Source: Candidatus Rifleibacteriota bacterium (GTDB taxonomy: Bacteria; Muiribacteriota; Ozemobacteria; Ozemobacterales; Ozemobacteraceae). From it: 64,000 nt of DNA. The notes beneath the pieces were generated by a model. The model searched no databases, was not told the origin of the DNA, and saw only the letters and a program-made list of their open reading frames with translations. The stretch lies in NCBI GenBank assembly GCA_017417215.1, contig JAFPZP010000066.1, positions 18,814 to 82,813 of the forward strand, given 5' to 3'. Made by a program: the position numbers and the translations under genes. Below are positions 7,669 to 17,407 of this stretch, one piece after another. Position 1 is the stretch's first letter; each line of letters begins with the position of its first letter.

Positions 7669-8747
7669 CCATTTACCTTCTTTACGATGTAAGCTCCAAT
7701 GAACGCGAATATAATATTCTGCATCCACGCTGCCAACATCGGTGGTAAATATCCAGATTTTCCAAGTGCAGAGAAAAAGCTCATCAAAACATAGTAGAAG
7801 AATATTATACCTATTGAAACACCGAAGCCTACGAAAGCTCCGCTTCTACTGTTCGTGAGCCCGAAACTGGCACCTATGATAGCAAAGAATAAGCTGGCAA
7901 AAGGTAGAGAGGTTTTCATGGCGAGACCAACACGCATTTCAGTGGTATCCATGAATTGACTTCTTTCATAAGCTTCTATTCTTGCTTTTAGTTCTGTGTA
8001 GCTCATTTCTGTAGGTCTTTTGGTTTCTCTGGCAAAATCAGAAGGCTTTTCAGTAATAGGCAAAATCATTTCAGGTGTGCTTACAGGGTCTGCTAAACCG
8101 TCTTTTGTTGTATATTCCTGTTCTATAACGTTTTTCAATAACCAGTGGGTGTCTTGGTATTCTGCTTCTGCAGCAGAAATTCTTTTTGTTAGAACACCTT
8201 CATTGTTGTAGTATTCGAAAAGAACTCTTTCCATTTTCCCTTTTTTTTCATAGACTTTTCTTGCATAGGCAAAAGCTCCATCTGAAGTTCTTAAAATGGA
8301 ATTTTCTGTGGTTTCAGGTTCTATTAATTTCATTATTTCTTGACGTTTTATACGTTTTGCTCGTCTATTGCTGCCAGGAACAACAGTTTCGTTAAAAATG
8401 AAGCTTACGATAGTTACTAAGACTGCAAAAGTCAGAACTGGTAAAAGTATACGGTAGAAATTTATTCCCCCAGCTCTCATAGCGGTTGTTTCTGAGCCTC
8501 TGGACATCTGCCCGAAAACAAGTAGATTTGCTAAAAGAACAGACATAGGGAATGTAAAAATCATATCTTGTGGAAGCCTGTTGAAAAACCATCTAAGCAT
8601 TACAGTAAAAGAAGTGTTTTCGTTTACTACATACTGTAGAGCGTTAATCATAGGGTCTATGGCAATAATAGTTACAAATAGAAAGAAGCCAAAGAAGAAT
8701 GGTCCTACTAATGATTTAAAAATATATTTATCTAGAACTTTAATCAT
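7665..8747 (-). CDS. LptF/LptG family LPS export permease
   Basis: This is an inner-membrane permease of the YjgP/YjgQ family, which with LptB and LptC extracts LPS from the inner membrane. The 360 residues show the family layout: about three N-terminal membrane helices (MIKVLDKYIFKSLVGPFFFG, SVLLANLLVFGQMSRGSE), a periplasmic beta-jellyroll region (about 130-260) and three C-terminal helices (GASFGLTNSRSGAFVGFGVS). The conserved RGSE loop after helix 2 is present. It heads a three-gene unit with ATGA overlaps. Whether it is LptF or LptG cannot be decided, and no partner gene is in the window. Confidence 0.88.
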   Translation of the reverse strand: MIKVLDKYIFKSLVGPFFFGFFLFVTIIAIDPMINALQYVVNENTSFTVMLRWFFNRLPQDMIFTFPMSVLLANLLVFGQMSRGSETTAMRAGGINFYRILLPVLTFAVLVTIVSFIFNETVVPGSNRRAKRIKRQEIMKLIEPETTENSILRTSDGAFAYARKVYEKKGKMERVLFEYYNNEGVLTKRISAAEAEYQDTHWLLKNVIEQEYTTKDGLADPVSTPEMILPITEKPSDFARETKRPTEMSYTELKARIEAYERSQFMDTTEMRVGLAMKTSLPFASLFFAIIGASFGLTNSRSGAFVGFGVSIGIIFFYYVLMSFFSALGKSGYLPPMLAAWMQNIIFAFIGAYIVKKVNG

Positions 8748-8837
8748 ATTTCTTTACAAAGGTTTAATTATTGTTAAACTAATGTTATTATACCTAAAAA
8801 TTATCATATTTAGCTACCCAATTAAAGGAAGTGTAAC

Positions 8838-10166
8838 ATGAAAATAGCAATGATAGGCACAGGTTACGTTGGTTTAGTAACCGGTACATGTTTTGCCGAA
8901 TCAGGTAATGATGTATGTTGTGTCGACACTAATGAAAAGAAAATTAACGATTTGCTAGAAGGAAATATTCCTATATACGAACCAGGCTTAGATGTCTTAG
9001 TTAAAAGAAATTACAGTAATGAACGCTTATCTTTTACTACTAATCTAGAATCTGCAGTTGATAAATCTTTGCTTCTTTTTATCGCTGTTGGAACCCCACC
9101 GGATGAAGACGGTTCTGCTGACCTTTCTCATGTTTTGGCTGTTGCAAAGGGTATCGGTCAGTGCATGAAAGAATATAAGATTATTGTAGACAAGTCTACT
9201 GTTCCTGTAGGTACTGCTCAGTTAGTTAAAAAGACTATACAGGAAGAACTTGATAAACGTGGCGTAAGCATTGAATTTGATGTTGTCAGCAATCCAGAAT
9301 TCCTTAAAGAAGGCAATGCTATTGATGACTTCATGAAGCCAGATAGAGTAGTAGTAGGCTGCGACAATGTAAGAACTGGTGAAATAATGAAGGAATTGTA
9401 TTCTCCATTTGTTAGAACAGGTAAACCTATTCTTGTAATGGATGTTGCTTCTGCAGAAATGACTAAATATGCAGCTAATGCCATGCTTGCAACAAAGATT
9501 TCTTTCATGAACGATATTGCTAATCTTTGCGAACGTTTAGGCGTAGATGTTGCTCAGGTTCGTCAAGGTATCGGTTCTGACAGCAGAATTGGTTATTCTT
9601 TCATATTCCCAGGCCCAGGCTATGGTGGAAGCTGCTTCCCAAAAGACGTTCAGGCTATTGTTAAGACTGGCGAACAGCATGGCTATAAGCTTGAAATTCT
9701 TTCTGCTGTTGAATCTGTAAATAATCGCCAAAAGAAAGTTCTTTTTGACAAATTAAAAAGATATTACGGCGATGAACTCAAGAATAAGACTATAGCTGTG
9801 TGGGGCTTGGCTTTTAAACCTAACACAGATGATATGCGTGAAGCACCATCTATTGTTCTTATTAAGAATCTAATTGCTGAAGGCTGTAAAGTTAAAGCTT
9901 ATGATCCAGAAGCAGCAAAAGAAGCATATAAGATTTTTGGCGACAAGATTGAATACGTCAAAAAGCAGTATGATGCTCTTGAAGGTGCTGATGCCCTCGT
10001 TATCGTTACTGAATGGAACGAATTCAGAAGACCAGATTTTGACAAGATTAAATCTTTGCTCAAAAAGCCTGTAATTATGGATGGCAGAAATCTTTTCGAT
10101 CCTAAGAAAATGGCAGAAATGGGCTTCGAATACGAAGGAATCGGCAGACGTCTTTATAATAAATAA
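8838..10166 (+). CDS. ugd: UDP-glucose 6-dehydrogenase
   Basis: The enzyme oxidises UDP-glucose to UDP-glucuronate with two NAD+, feeding surface polysaccharide synthesis. The 442-residue protein starts with the NAD Rossmann motif [12 protein letters not shown] and has the catalytic cysteine C266 in [12 protein letters not shown]. It also has the family signatures TVPVGT and [11 protein letters not shown] and the C-terminal [23 protein letters not shown] ribosome site precedes the ATG. The next gene, a sugar-1-phosphate nucleotidyltransferase 18 bp downstream, is the natural partner for making the NDP-sugar. Confidence 0.95.
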   Translation: MKIAMIGTGYVGLVTGTCFAESGNDVCCVDTNEKKINDLLEGNIPIYEPGLDVLVKRNYSNERLSFTTNLESAVDKSLLLFIAVGTPPDEDGSADLSHVLAVAKGIGQCMKEYKIIVDKSTVPVGTAQLVKKTIQEELDKRGVSIEFDVVSNPEFLKEGNAIDDFMKPDRVVVGCDNVRTGEIMKELYSPFVRTGKPILVMDVASAEMTKYAANAMLATKISFMNDIANLCERLGVDVAQVRQGIGSDSRIGYSFIFPGPGYGGSCFPKDVQAIVKTGEQHGYKLEILSAVESVNNRQKKVLFDKLKRYYGDELKNKTIAVWGLAFKPNTDDMREAPSIVLIKNLIAEGCKVKAYDPEAAKEAYKIFGDKIEYVKKQYDALEGADALVIVTEWNEFRRPDFDKIKSLLKKPVIMDGRNLFDPKKMAEMGFEYEGIGRRLYNK

Positions 10167-10184
10167 TTTGAGGGGTGATTCTTA

Positions 10185-11186
10185 ATGAAAGTAATATTAC
10201 CTGTTGCCGGTAAAGGCACAAGATTAAGACCGCATACTTTTACTAAGCCCAAATCTCTTGTTAGAGTTGCAGGGAAGACTGTATTGCAGCATGTTATAGA
10301 TGGTTTAGCTAAGGTTGATGTTGAAGAATACATTATTATTACCGACAAGAATGGTCATATTATAAAGCAGTTTGTTGATGAGCATTACCCTGATATAAAG
10401 GTTACCTATGTAACTCAGACTGAATTATTAGGTCCGGCTCACGCTGTTTCATTAGCTTGCCCAAGAATACAGGAAGGCGATGATGTTCTGGTAGTTTTCA
10501 ATGATACTCTTTTTGTAACAGATTTGACACGTATTCATATGCTTTGCAAAGATTTAGACGGTTTAATCTATTCAAAAGAAGTTGAAGACTACAAACGCTT
10601 TGGTGTCAATGTAATGAAAGACGGTGTAATTGTTGATATGGTTGAAAAACCAGATCAGCCTGTCAGCAAACTTGCTCAAGTTGGTTTGTATTACATGAAG
10701 AATGGCCGTCAGTTTATGGACTATATAAACAAGGCTATTCAAAATGATCTTAGAACCAAAGGTGAATTCTATCTGCCAGAAGTATTCAAGCTTATGATTA
10801 AAGATGGTCTAAAACTTGGTGCTCCTGAAATAGAAGAATGGCTGGATTGTGGTAAGCCTGAAACTCTTCTTGAAACAAATAGATATTTGCTTGAAAGAGC
10901 AACTGGTAATCACATATTTATAGAAGGTTGTGTAATAATACCTCCTGTTTCTATTCATCCGTCAGCAGAAGTAAAGCATTCTGTAATAGGACCCTATGTT
11001 TCTATTGCTGAAAACTGCAAAATCAACGAATCAATTATTCGTAATTCTGTAATTAATCCAAATTCTATTCTTCACAATGTAATGCTTGATGAATCATTGA
11101 TTGGAGATGCTGTTGAACTGGCAGGCCAGTCGCAGCGAATGAATATTGGTGATAATTCGGTAATTGATTTAAGTGGTCGCAATTAA
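10185..11186 (+). CDS. Sugar-1-phosphate nucleotidyltransferase with left-handed beta-helix tail
   Basis: The 333-residue protein has the pyrophosphorylase signature LPVAGKGTRLRPHTFTKPK at the N-terminus, FNDT as the metal-binding aspartate region, and VEKP. Hexapeptide-repeat-like sequence (VIIPPVSIHPSAEVKHSVIG) begins near residue 245. This is the layout of long RmlA-type glucose-1-phosphate thymidylyltransferases and related NDP-sugar enzymes. Its place directly after ugd suggests UDP-glucose formation, but the base specificity cannot be read from sequence. A GAGGGG site precedes the ATG, and a terminator follows the stop directly. Confidence 0.85.
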   Translation: MKVILPVAGKGTRLRPHTFTKPKSLVRVAGKTVLQHVIDGLAKVDVEEYIIITDKNGHIIKQFVDEHYPDIKVTYVTQTELLGPAHAVSLACPRIQEGDDVLVVFNDTLFVTDLTRIHMLCKDLDGLIYSKEVEDYKRFGVNVMKDGVIVDMVEKPDQPVSKLAQVGLYYMKNGRQFMDYINKAIQNDLRTKGEFYLPEVFKLMIKDGLKLGAPEIEEWLDCGKPETLLETNRYLLERATGNHIFIEGCVIIPPVSIHPSAEVKHSVIGPYVSIAENCKINESIIRNSVINPNSILHNVMLDESLIGDAVELAGQSQRMNIGDNSVIDLSGRN

Positions 11187-11190
11187 ATAA

Positions 11191-11221
11191 AAAAGGCTTG
11201 AGTATCTCAAGCCTTTTTTTT
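11191..11221 (+). terminator. Intrinsic terminator after the ugd operon
   Basis: Stem ggcttgag (11195-11202), loop tat, ctcaagcc (11206-11213), then a run of T. It starts 5 bp after the nucleotidyltransferase stop. Confidence 0.92.
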
Positions 11222-11269
11222 AGAGATAAGAGGTTAGAGATTAGAGACAAGAGGTATGTTTTAGCAAGC

Positions 11270-11301
11270 GCATGTAATTGATATAACCGTCAATTACATG
11301 C
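11270..11301. repeat. Perfect 12-bp inverted repeat with 8-nt loop
   Basis: gcatgtaattga (11270-11281) and tcaattacatgc (11290-11301) are exact inverse copies. No T-run follows, so it is not an obvious terminator; it is separate in sequence from R1, R2 and R3. Confidence 0.75.
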
Positions 11302-11329
11302 AATAGAAGTTTGAGTAGAATTTCGTTAA

Positions 11330-11446
11330 AACCCCCTTTTTTAAAGGGGGATGTCATTCGAAGAATGACTAGGGGATTTTTGGAGAATTTTGCCAAGCAT
11401 TACCAAGTTGAGTCCGAAGACTTGTAGAAGCTAAAACAATCCCCTC
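11330..11446. repeat. R3 intergenic repeat, long copy
   Basis: It contains nested hairpins: accccctttt paired with aaaggggg, tcattcgaagaatga, and gtccgaagac. It ends in ctaaaacaatcccct. The same arrangement occurs in reverse complement at 61300-61417, and the core alone at 55550-55597. Confidence 0.75.
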
Positions 11447-11478
11447 CTCCCTCATCCCTCATCTCTTCTCTCTAATTT

Positions 11479-11502
11479 AAGGTCTCGCGTCTACTGTCCG
11501 CT
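11479..11502. repeat. R1 end fragment
   Basis: These 24 bases are the exact reverse complement of the left end of the R1 copy at 61143 (including actgtccgct). The rest of the element is absent. Confidence 0.75.
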
Positions 11503-11528
11503 TAGTTTAGTAAATCTATAGGTGATAA

Positions 11529-12293
11529 ATGAATATTGGTTTAAAAATCTGGTCGACAAATCTTGATAATTACGCAAAAGAAGCTTTGAGACTTTATAAA
11601 CTAGGTTGTTTTAACTATATAGAGCTTTATGCTGTTCCCAATACCTTAGAAAGTCTAAATGCCTGGAAAAATCTCAATATTCCTTTTACTCTGCACTGCC
11701 CGCATTCTGCTCATGGGTTTAATCTTGCTAAGGCAGAATTGGCAGATTCCAATCGTAAATTATTTGATGAAGTGAGAAGATTTGCAGATGGACTTAACGT
11801 AGATTACATCATTATTCATGGGGGGCTAGACGGCGATTATAAAGAAACTGCCAGACAGTTGAAAGCACTAAACGAACCTAGAGCTTTAATTGAAAATAAG
11901 CCATATAGGGCAGTTCCAAAAATAGCTCAAGATAAAACCTGTATTGGTTATAACAAAGAGCAGATTGAATATATTAAAAACGAGTCTGGTTGTGGTTTCT
12001 GCTTGGATTTTAATCATGCTATATGTGCCTCAAATTCCTTTAAAATAAACTATTTAGATTATATTCAAGAGATGATGGAATTAAATCCGGATATGTTCCA
12101 TTTAGCTGATATGGAAAAGGCTGATGCAGAAATAGATACTCATTTGCATTTAGGGGAAGGTCAGGTAGATTTAAAGAGTCTAAAGAGATTTCTTTCTATT
12201 GATTCGAAGGTTAGTCTTGAAACTGCGAAGAAAAGCAGAACCTCATTAGAAGATTTTATTGCTGATTTCAATTATTATCGCAGTCTTTGGTGA
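11529..12293 (+). CDS. Xylose-isomerase-like TIM-barrel protein
   Basis: The 254-residue protein has the layout of the sugar phosphate isomerase/epimerase (AP-endonuclease-2-like) barrel family. It shows strands ending in acidic or His residues such as YIELYAVP, FTLHCPHSAHG, YIIIHGGLD, GFCLDFNHA, MFHLADME and HLHLGEGQVD. The His, Asp and Glu residues in those strand ends would form the metal site. Substrate is unknown; its place in a nonulosonate/glycan region suggests sugar metabolism. Its 3' end overlaps the convergent GT-C gene by 26 bp. Confidence 0.75.
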   Translation: MNIGLKIWSTNLDNYAKEALRLYKLGCFNYIELYAVPNTLESLNAWKNLNIPFTLHCPHSAHGFNLAKAELADSNRKLFDEVRRFADGLNVDYIIIHGGLDGDYKETARQLKALNEPRALIENKPYRAVPKIAQDKTCIGYNKEQIEYIKNESGCGFCLDFNHAICASNSFKINYLDYIQEMMELNPDMFHLADMEKADAEIDTHLHLGEGQVDLKSLKRFLSIDSKVSLETAKKSRTSLEDFIADFNYYRSLW

Positions 12294-13872
12294 TTGTACC
12301 CTGGGTGTTGTCTAATTCATAAACTTCATATCTGGTACCATAAGACCAAAGCCAGCCGTCTAACACTTTTTTATATTTAATTTGGTTTTTATCGTTGTTA
12401 AAACAGATAAAATAAGTATTACCCGATTGTGGGTAAGATTTTGGAAGAACTAAGTTGTCTGAATTGCTAGAATCAATATATATTTTATTTGCATCAATAA
12501 AATATGGACAAATAGTTTGAACTTCTTCTGGGTATCGGCAGTGTACTATTACATTATTGCTTTTTAATAATTTACCCAATTCTTGGAAAGTAGAAAACTT
12601 TGGATTTGAAGAAGGGAAAGAAAAATCCAGCATAAAGAAGGGTGAGATTGCTGATAAAATCGAAACTAATATGGTTAATTGTATTTTTCTATATTTAGCT
12701 AAATAAGCGACTATTAATATTGCTACTGTTGAACTTACTGGTGCAAAATATCGTTCCATAAACATATGAAAAACACCGAATCTTCTGAAATCCAGAGTAT
12801 GATAAATCAATAATGAATGAACAATAAAAGAGATTATAGTTAAATTAAGAGCAAGAGTGTCTGTATTGGTTAGTTTATTATTAATTAAATAAATAACTAA
12901 TAATATAGTAAAAAGAGTTATAAGTATTATTGTCAAATAAAGAGAAGAGGTTAAATCCAACCCCAAAAATTCTTGAAATACGCTAGCTATTCCATTTATT
13001 AATGGGGAGAACCTGTCTTGTAACATAAAGGCTTCTTTGGCTCTAGGCGAGTTGCCAAATTGATAAAATATAAATGGATAATAACTGATAGAGAATATTA
13101 CTCCTAATATTGCAGCAAACGACATACACCAGAAAGATTTATATTTTTTCTTAATTAAACAGATTATTATAAAAGTTAATGTCAAAAAGAATGCATAAAC
13201 AAGGAAGTGATAATGTGTCATACCTCCTAATGCAACTACTGCAGTAATTGCAGCAAATCTCTTAATAGAAACATTAAAATCTAGACAGATTAGGTAGACT
13301 TTAAGACATAATAAATAAATAAAGATTAATAATGGGTAAACCCTTATTGAGATAAAACATTCTACAGAAATAGAAGAACAACCAAATATAAAGCAGGTTA
13401 ACAATGCATAGGTTTCCGATTTTAGAATTCTTTTACTGATAGAAAAAAGTAATAATTGGGATAATATAAAAACAAATATATTTAAGCAGTAACCATACCA
13501 TTTAGAAAAAGAATTCGGGAAAAAAGAACAGATGAAATGGATTATACAGTTGTATAGTGGAGGATGTGAGTCGTTTAAATTGTTTAAATAAGGATTAGTA
13601 AAATTAAATTTAGATTTTTCGGTAACGCAGATATACTTTAAGAAAAATTTGCCAGATAACCAACGGTCTGTAACTTTTATATTTGTGTCATGACCTTCTG
13701 GTGGAAATAAATGCCCATATTGGCTATTAGCTAATGAATATGAATATATTTCATCGCAGAAAAAGCTAGCTTTATCATTTATAAAAAATAGCAAAAGAAT
13801 TACCTGAAAAAAGATAATTAAAAATAAGAATAGCTTGAGATTTAATAATTTACTTTTTATCAGTGATTTCAT
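12268..13872 (-). CDS. GT-C (ArnT/GT39-like) membrane glycosyltransferase, copy B1
   Basis: The 534-residue protein has about ten membrane helices. The first extracytoplasmic loop carries the acidic D40-E41 pair (DKASFFCDEIYSY), followed by NDSHPPLYN, the standard catalytic layout of polyprenyl-phosphate-sugar-dependent GT-C enzymes. ATG 13872 is chosen over 13878 because it gives the same 23-nt overlap with its upstream neighbour as in the paralogous pair at 29088. GGMTHYHFLV and PRAKEAF match that paralog closely. It probably attaches sugar to a lipid-linked or surface substrate on the periplasmic side; the acceptor is unknown. Confidence 0.82.
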   Translation of the reverse strand: MKSLIKSKLLNLKLFLFLIIFFQVILLLFFINDKASFFCDEIYSYSLANSQYGHLFPPEGHDTNIKVTDRWLSGKFFLKYICVTEKSKFNFTNPYLNNLNDSHPPLYNCIIHFICSFFPNSFSKWYGYCLNIFVFILSQLLLFSISKRILKSETYALLTCFIFGCSSISVECFISIRVYPLLIFIYLLCLKVYLICLDFNVSIKRFAAITAVVALGGMTHYHFLVYAFFLTLTFIIICLIKKKYKSFWCMSFAAILGVIFSISYYPFIFYQFGNSPRAKEAFMLQDRFSPLINGIASVFQEFLGLDLTSSLYLTIILITLFTILLVIYLINNKLTNTDTLALNLTIISFIVHSLLIYHTLDFRRFGVFHMFMERYFAPVSSTVAILIVAYLAKYRKIQLTILVSILSAISPFFMLDFSFPSSNPKFSTFQELGKLLKSNNVIVHCRYPEEVQTICPYFIDANKIYIDSSNSDNLVLPKSYPQSGNTYFICFNNDKNQIKYKKVLDGWLWSYGTRYEVYELDNTQGTITKDCDNN

Positions 13873-15406
13873 AAACATTTACTTTTTCGTTTGAAATATA
13901 ATTAGATAATATAACAGGATAATTATTCCCACTATAAGTAACATTACTGGTTAAAATCATATAATTTTTCCCGGTTGAGGGTAATTGAGAAAAATTAGTC
14001 TCTGCAAGATTTTGCTTGTCTATAGGCATTAGATAAACGTTATCACATAATTCTAAGTATGGAGCCATAATTTGGATATCTTGAAAATTATTAAAGACAA
14101 GAATTGCATTATTAGCTTTTAAGACTTTTTCTATTGATAAGGAATTATTATTGAAGTCATTTAAAACTTTATAATAGAGATTTATGCTAGAAGAAATAAA
14201 AGTAAACAATATTAGCAGAATCAAAATATAAGGTTTATTAAACTGTTTAAATACTAACAGCAATATAATTGCTACTATAGGATAATAACTAAAAAAATAC
14301 TTTATATAATTATAGTTAAAATATTCATAATTCATATAAAGAGATTGTAATGAAAAAACTATAATAATAGGAATCACTGTTAGCAGTATACTAGGCTTGT
14401 TTGGATAATAATGGTCTATTAATTTCCAACAGCCGTAACTAAAGAAAAATATTATTAAAAAGGTTGTTAGATAAGAGTAATAAGGATCCGGAACAGAGAA
14501 AAATTTTCTAATAAAGTTAGAAATAAAGCCTATTCCTGGTATTATAGGATTGATTCCTGATAATATTTCACTAGTATTAAAAGAGATTGATATTTGCTGT
14601 ATCATTTCTGGAAATAATAGATATAAAGCTGTAATACAGACCAAAAAAGAACATATTGTAAAACTGAGAGAATTATAAGATTTTTTATAATAAGCGATAA
14701 TAGAAAAAACGATTATGATAGCAATTGTGTAAAGTAAGAATAAATAATGGGTAAAACCGCCTGATACCACAATTAAAAAGAATTCTAAAAATTTTTTGAT
14801 AGAAAAATTATTATTATCAATATTTTTTATGAAAAAATTAAGCAATAAAAGATTAAAAACAGTTAAGAGTGAATTAAAACTGATATAAACAAAATTATCT
14901 ATTGAAGCATTTGAAAACCCGAATAACAAACAAACTAACAATGCCAATTTATTAGATTTAAATATATTTTTACTAACTTGGAACAATAATAGCTGAGTTA
15001 TTATAAAAAGAGCTAAATTTAAGCTTAAACCCTGCCATTTAGATAATTCTTCCGGGAAAAAAGAGCAAATAGCATGAATCAAATAATAATATAAAGGCGG
15101 ATGAGTATCCTGGGTTTGATTTTCATATACATTTCTGTAATTGAAGCTATTGTTTGGAGAAGTTGTTAAATAATCTTTGAATATTTTGCCAGGAATCCAT
15201 TTATTCCAAATATCATATTGGTTAGAAGGAATTAATATTTTAGACGGAAATAGCAAACCACAAGAACTATTGGATAATGAGTATGAATAGACCTCATCAG
15301 CGGATAAAGCATCTTTTTTAAGCATGTGAACCCATATCAACACGCTTTGTATCAATATAAGTAAGGTAAAAATAAATATATATCTTTTATTCTTTTTTAC
15401 AGACAT
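13850..15406 (-). CDS. GT-C (ArnT/GT39-like) membrane glycosyltransferase, copy A1
   Basis: A polytopic protein of 518 residues from ATG 15406; starts at 15430 and 15466 are also possible. The chosen start matches the N-terminal lengths of the three paralogs. D37-E38 in KDALSADEVYSYS and QDTHPPLYYYLIHAICSFFP are the GT-C motifs. GGFTHYLFLLY groups it with the 27563 protein rather than with its own neighbour. It is the first gene of a minus-strand pair and overlaps the second by 23 nt. Very AT-rich codon use, as in the paralogs. Confidence 0.8.
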   Translation of the reverse strand: MSVKKNKRYIFIFTLLILIQSVLIWVHMLKKDALSADEVYSYSLSNSSCGLLFPSKILIPSNQYDIWNKWIPGKIFKDYLTTSPNNSFNYRNVYENQTQDTHPPLYYYLIHAICSFFPEELSKWQGLSLNLALFIITQLLLFQVSKNIFKSNKLALLVCLLFGFSNASIDNFVYISFNSLLTVFNLLLLNFFIKNIDNNNFSIKKFLEFFLIVVSGGFTHYLFLLYTIAIIIVFSIIAYYKKSYNSLSFTICSFLVCITALYLLFPEMIQQISISFNTSEILSGINPIIPGIGFISNFIRKFFSVPDPYYSYLTTFLIIFFFSYGCWKLIDHYYPNKPSILLTVIPIIIVFSLQSLYMNYEYFNYNYIKYFFSYYPIVAIILLLVFKQFNKPYILILLILFTFISSSINLYYKVLNDFNNNSLSIEKVLKANNAILVFNNFQDIQIMAPYLELCDNVYLMPIDKQNLAETNFSQLPSTGKNYMILTSNVTYSGNNYPVILSNYISNEKVNVYEITDKK

Positions 15407-15617
15407 TTCAATGCTTTCTTTCTGTTTCATACTAACATAATAGGGGTTAGTATAGCAAACAATCATGGTGTCAGAGCTTATATAACAATAATGATGGATT
15501 TATGAATGCTAATTATTTACTAAAACAATTATTATTAGTATAATAATTTCTAATGAATCAAACGACCTGAGCTAATTTCTAAATGTTTATACTTGCTAAA
15601 TAAAGAAAGGCAGAAAA

Positions 15618-16829
15618 ATGGAAAATTTCATTCCTTACGGACACCAGAATATTACAGAAGAAGATATAGAAGCCGTATCAAAAGTATTAAAGGCTAATTA
15701 TATTACTCAGGGCCCTGTTGTTGAAGAATTTGAAAAGGCTGTTTGTGAAAAGACAGGCTCTAACTATGGTGTTTGTTGCACAAATGGAACATCTGCCCTT
15801 CATTTAGCTATGATAGCTGCTGGCGTTAACCAAAACGATAGAATCATTGCTCCGGCAATAACCTTTTGCGCCAGTGCCAACTGTGCCAGATTCTTAGGTG
15901 CAGAAGTATTGTTTGCTGATATAGAGGATAGTATTACCATGTCTGTAGAAAGCTGCCGAGCTTTGTTAGAAAAATCAAAAGCTGAAGGCAAGCCTGTAAA
16001 AGCTGTTGTTACAGTAGATATGGCTGGCTATATATGTGATATGGAAGCTTTTGCCAAATTAAAAGATGAGTTTGGCTTTGTGTGGGTTGAAGATTCATGC
16101 CATGCAATAGGCGGTTCCTGGACAGCATCTGATGGCAAAGTCTATAAAGTTGGCGAATACAAGAAAGTAGATATGACAGTATTCAGTTTTCATCCTGTAA
16201 AACATATTACAACGGGTGAAGGCGGAATGATTATAACCCACTCTGAAAAATATGCTAAATCTTTAAGATTTTATAGAAGTCACGGAATGACAAAGGTTCC
16301 AGAACTCTTTCAGTGCAAAGAAGAAGCCTTTGATAAAAATGGTCTGGTTAACCCCTGGTATTATGAAATGCAGGATTTGGGCTTCAACTATCGTATGACT
16401 GAAATACAGGCTGCTTTGGGATTGAGTCAGCTTAAACGCTTAGAAAGCGGTATTGCAAAACGCAGAGAAATTGCTGATTATTACAGAAAAGAATTTGCAG
16501 ATTGTCCGCTAATTTCTTTCCCTGTTGTAGATAAAGAAAAAATAGGTCATGCTTATCATCTGGCTATTGTATTGATAGATTTTGAAAAAGCCGGCATGAC
16601 TCGTGCTGCTTTTATGAATAAATTGGCTAGTATGGGAATTGGAACTCAGGTTCATTATATTCCTGTGCCAATGCTGCCATATTATCTGGATAAGCTTCAC
16701 GGAGAAAAATTCTCGAATGCTATAGCTTATTACAAAAAATGTCTGTCTCTGCCATGCTTCCCAACACTTAGTGATGACGACCTTCAAAGGGTCGTTCGCG
16801 GCATAAAACAAGTGTTAAATAGAGCTTAG
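15618..16829 (+). CDS. pseC: PseC-type PLP aminotransferase (DegT/DnrJ family)
   Basis: PseC converts UDP-2-acetamido-2,6-dideoxy-L-arabino-4-hexulose to the 4-amino sugar in pseudaminic acid synthesis. The 403-residue protein begins ENFIPYGHQNITEEDIEAV, close to PseC enzymes. It has the cofactor segment TNGTSALHLAM, the WVEDSCHAIGG aspartate that holds the pyridine ring, and the Schiff-base lysine K195 in FSFHPVKHITTGEGG. An AGAAAGG site precedes the ATG. The acetyltransferase gene 16 bp downstream would catalyse the next step, which supports the call over other DegT enzymes. Confidence 0.88.
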   Translation: MENFIPYGHQNITEEDIEAVSKVLKANYITQGPVVEEFEKAVCEKTGSNYGVCCTNGTSALHLAMIAAGVNQNDRIIAPAITFCASANCARFLGAEVLFADIEDSITMSVESCRALLEKSKAEGKPVKAVVTVDMAGYICDMEAFAKLKDEFGFVWVEDSCHAIGGSWTASDGKVYKVGEYKKVDMTVFSFHPVKHITTGEGGMIITHSEKYAKSLRFYRSHGMTKVPELFQCKEEAFDKNGLVNPWYYEMQDLGFNYRMTEIQAALGLSQLKRLESGIAKRREIADYYRKEFADCPLISFPVVDKEKIGHAYHLAIVLIDFEKAGMTRAAFMNKLASMGIGTQVHYIPVPMLPYYLDKLHGEKFSNAIAYYKKCLSLPCFPTLSDDDLQRVVRGIKQVLNRA

Positions 16830-16845
16830 AGCAAAACATAAATAA

Positions 16846-17322
16846 ATGACAAAGAGTTTAACATTGAGATCTTGGCAGGAAACAGACTGTCGAATGATTT
16901 ATGATTGGCGGATGAGTCCTGAAGTCAGATCTAAGAGTTTTAACAATAAAGAATTCTCTTATGAAGACCATAAGAAATGGTTTGAAAATTTTATGAAAAA
17001 CAACCTTTCTTTTGGCTTTATTTTGGAAAACTCTGGCAAACCTGTTGCCCAGATAAGATTTGATAAGACTAAGATTGAAGGTTACTATAATATTTCTATT
17101 TTTACTGCACCAAATCTATCTGGAAAAGGCTATGGGAGCAAAGTTCTTGAAATGGCTTGCCAGGACAAGAATCTGTTAGCTAAGGCGAAATACTTTGTAG
17201 CAGAAGTTTTCGATGACAATATTCCATCTAAAAAATTATTTTTAAAGAATGGCTTTGAAATAACTGGCGAAACAGATGTAGATGAGCACCATGTGCTATT
17301 GTTTAAGAAAAAGGCAATTTAG
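16846..17322 (+). CDS. pseH: GNAT acetyltransferase, PseH-like
   Basis: The 158-residue protein is a single GNAT domain: LTLRSWQETDCRMIYDWRMSPEVR at the N-terminus and the acetyl-CoA loop SGKGYGSKVLEMA near residue 100. It ends ALF-type as KKLFLKNGFEITGE. PseH acetylates the 4-amino group of the PseC product; the WRMSPEVR opening and position directly after pseC match that role. No PseG-like hydrolase domain is fused. Substrate is inferred from context. Confidence 0.78.
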   Translation: MTKSLTLRSWQETDCRMIYDWRMSPEVRSKSFNNKEFSYEDHKKWFENFMKNNLSFGFILENSGKPVAQIRFDKTKIEGYYNISIFTAPNLSGKGYGSKVLEMACQDKNLLAKAKYFVAEVFDDNIPSKKLFLKNGFEITGETDVDEHHVLLFKKKAI

Positions 17323-17363
17323 AGGGAAGAGGGAAGAGGGAGAAGGGAAGAGGGAAGAGGTTG

Positions 17364-17395
17364 AGCAAGCAACTGTCCGCTTTTAAAAGAATTGA
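17364..17395. repeat. R1 end fragment
   Basis: The bases gagcaagcaactgtccgc and the following ttttaaa match the right flank of the R1 copy ending at 61263. It is preceded by a purine-rich gaagaggga tract (17323-17360). Confidence 0.7.
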
Positions 17396-17407
17396 GAGAT
17401 AAGAAAA

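Larger units (their letters stand above)
11222..11528. other. Repeat-filled intergenic region
   Basis: No gene is seen. In order it holds a purine-rich degenerate repeat (11222-11255), a perfect 12-bp inverted repeat (11270-11301), a long R3 copy (11330-11446), a pyrimidine-rich tract (11440-11472) and an R1 end fragment (11479-11502). A GGTG site precedes the next ATG. Confidence 0.7.
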
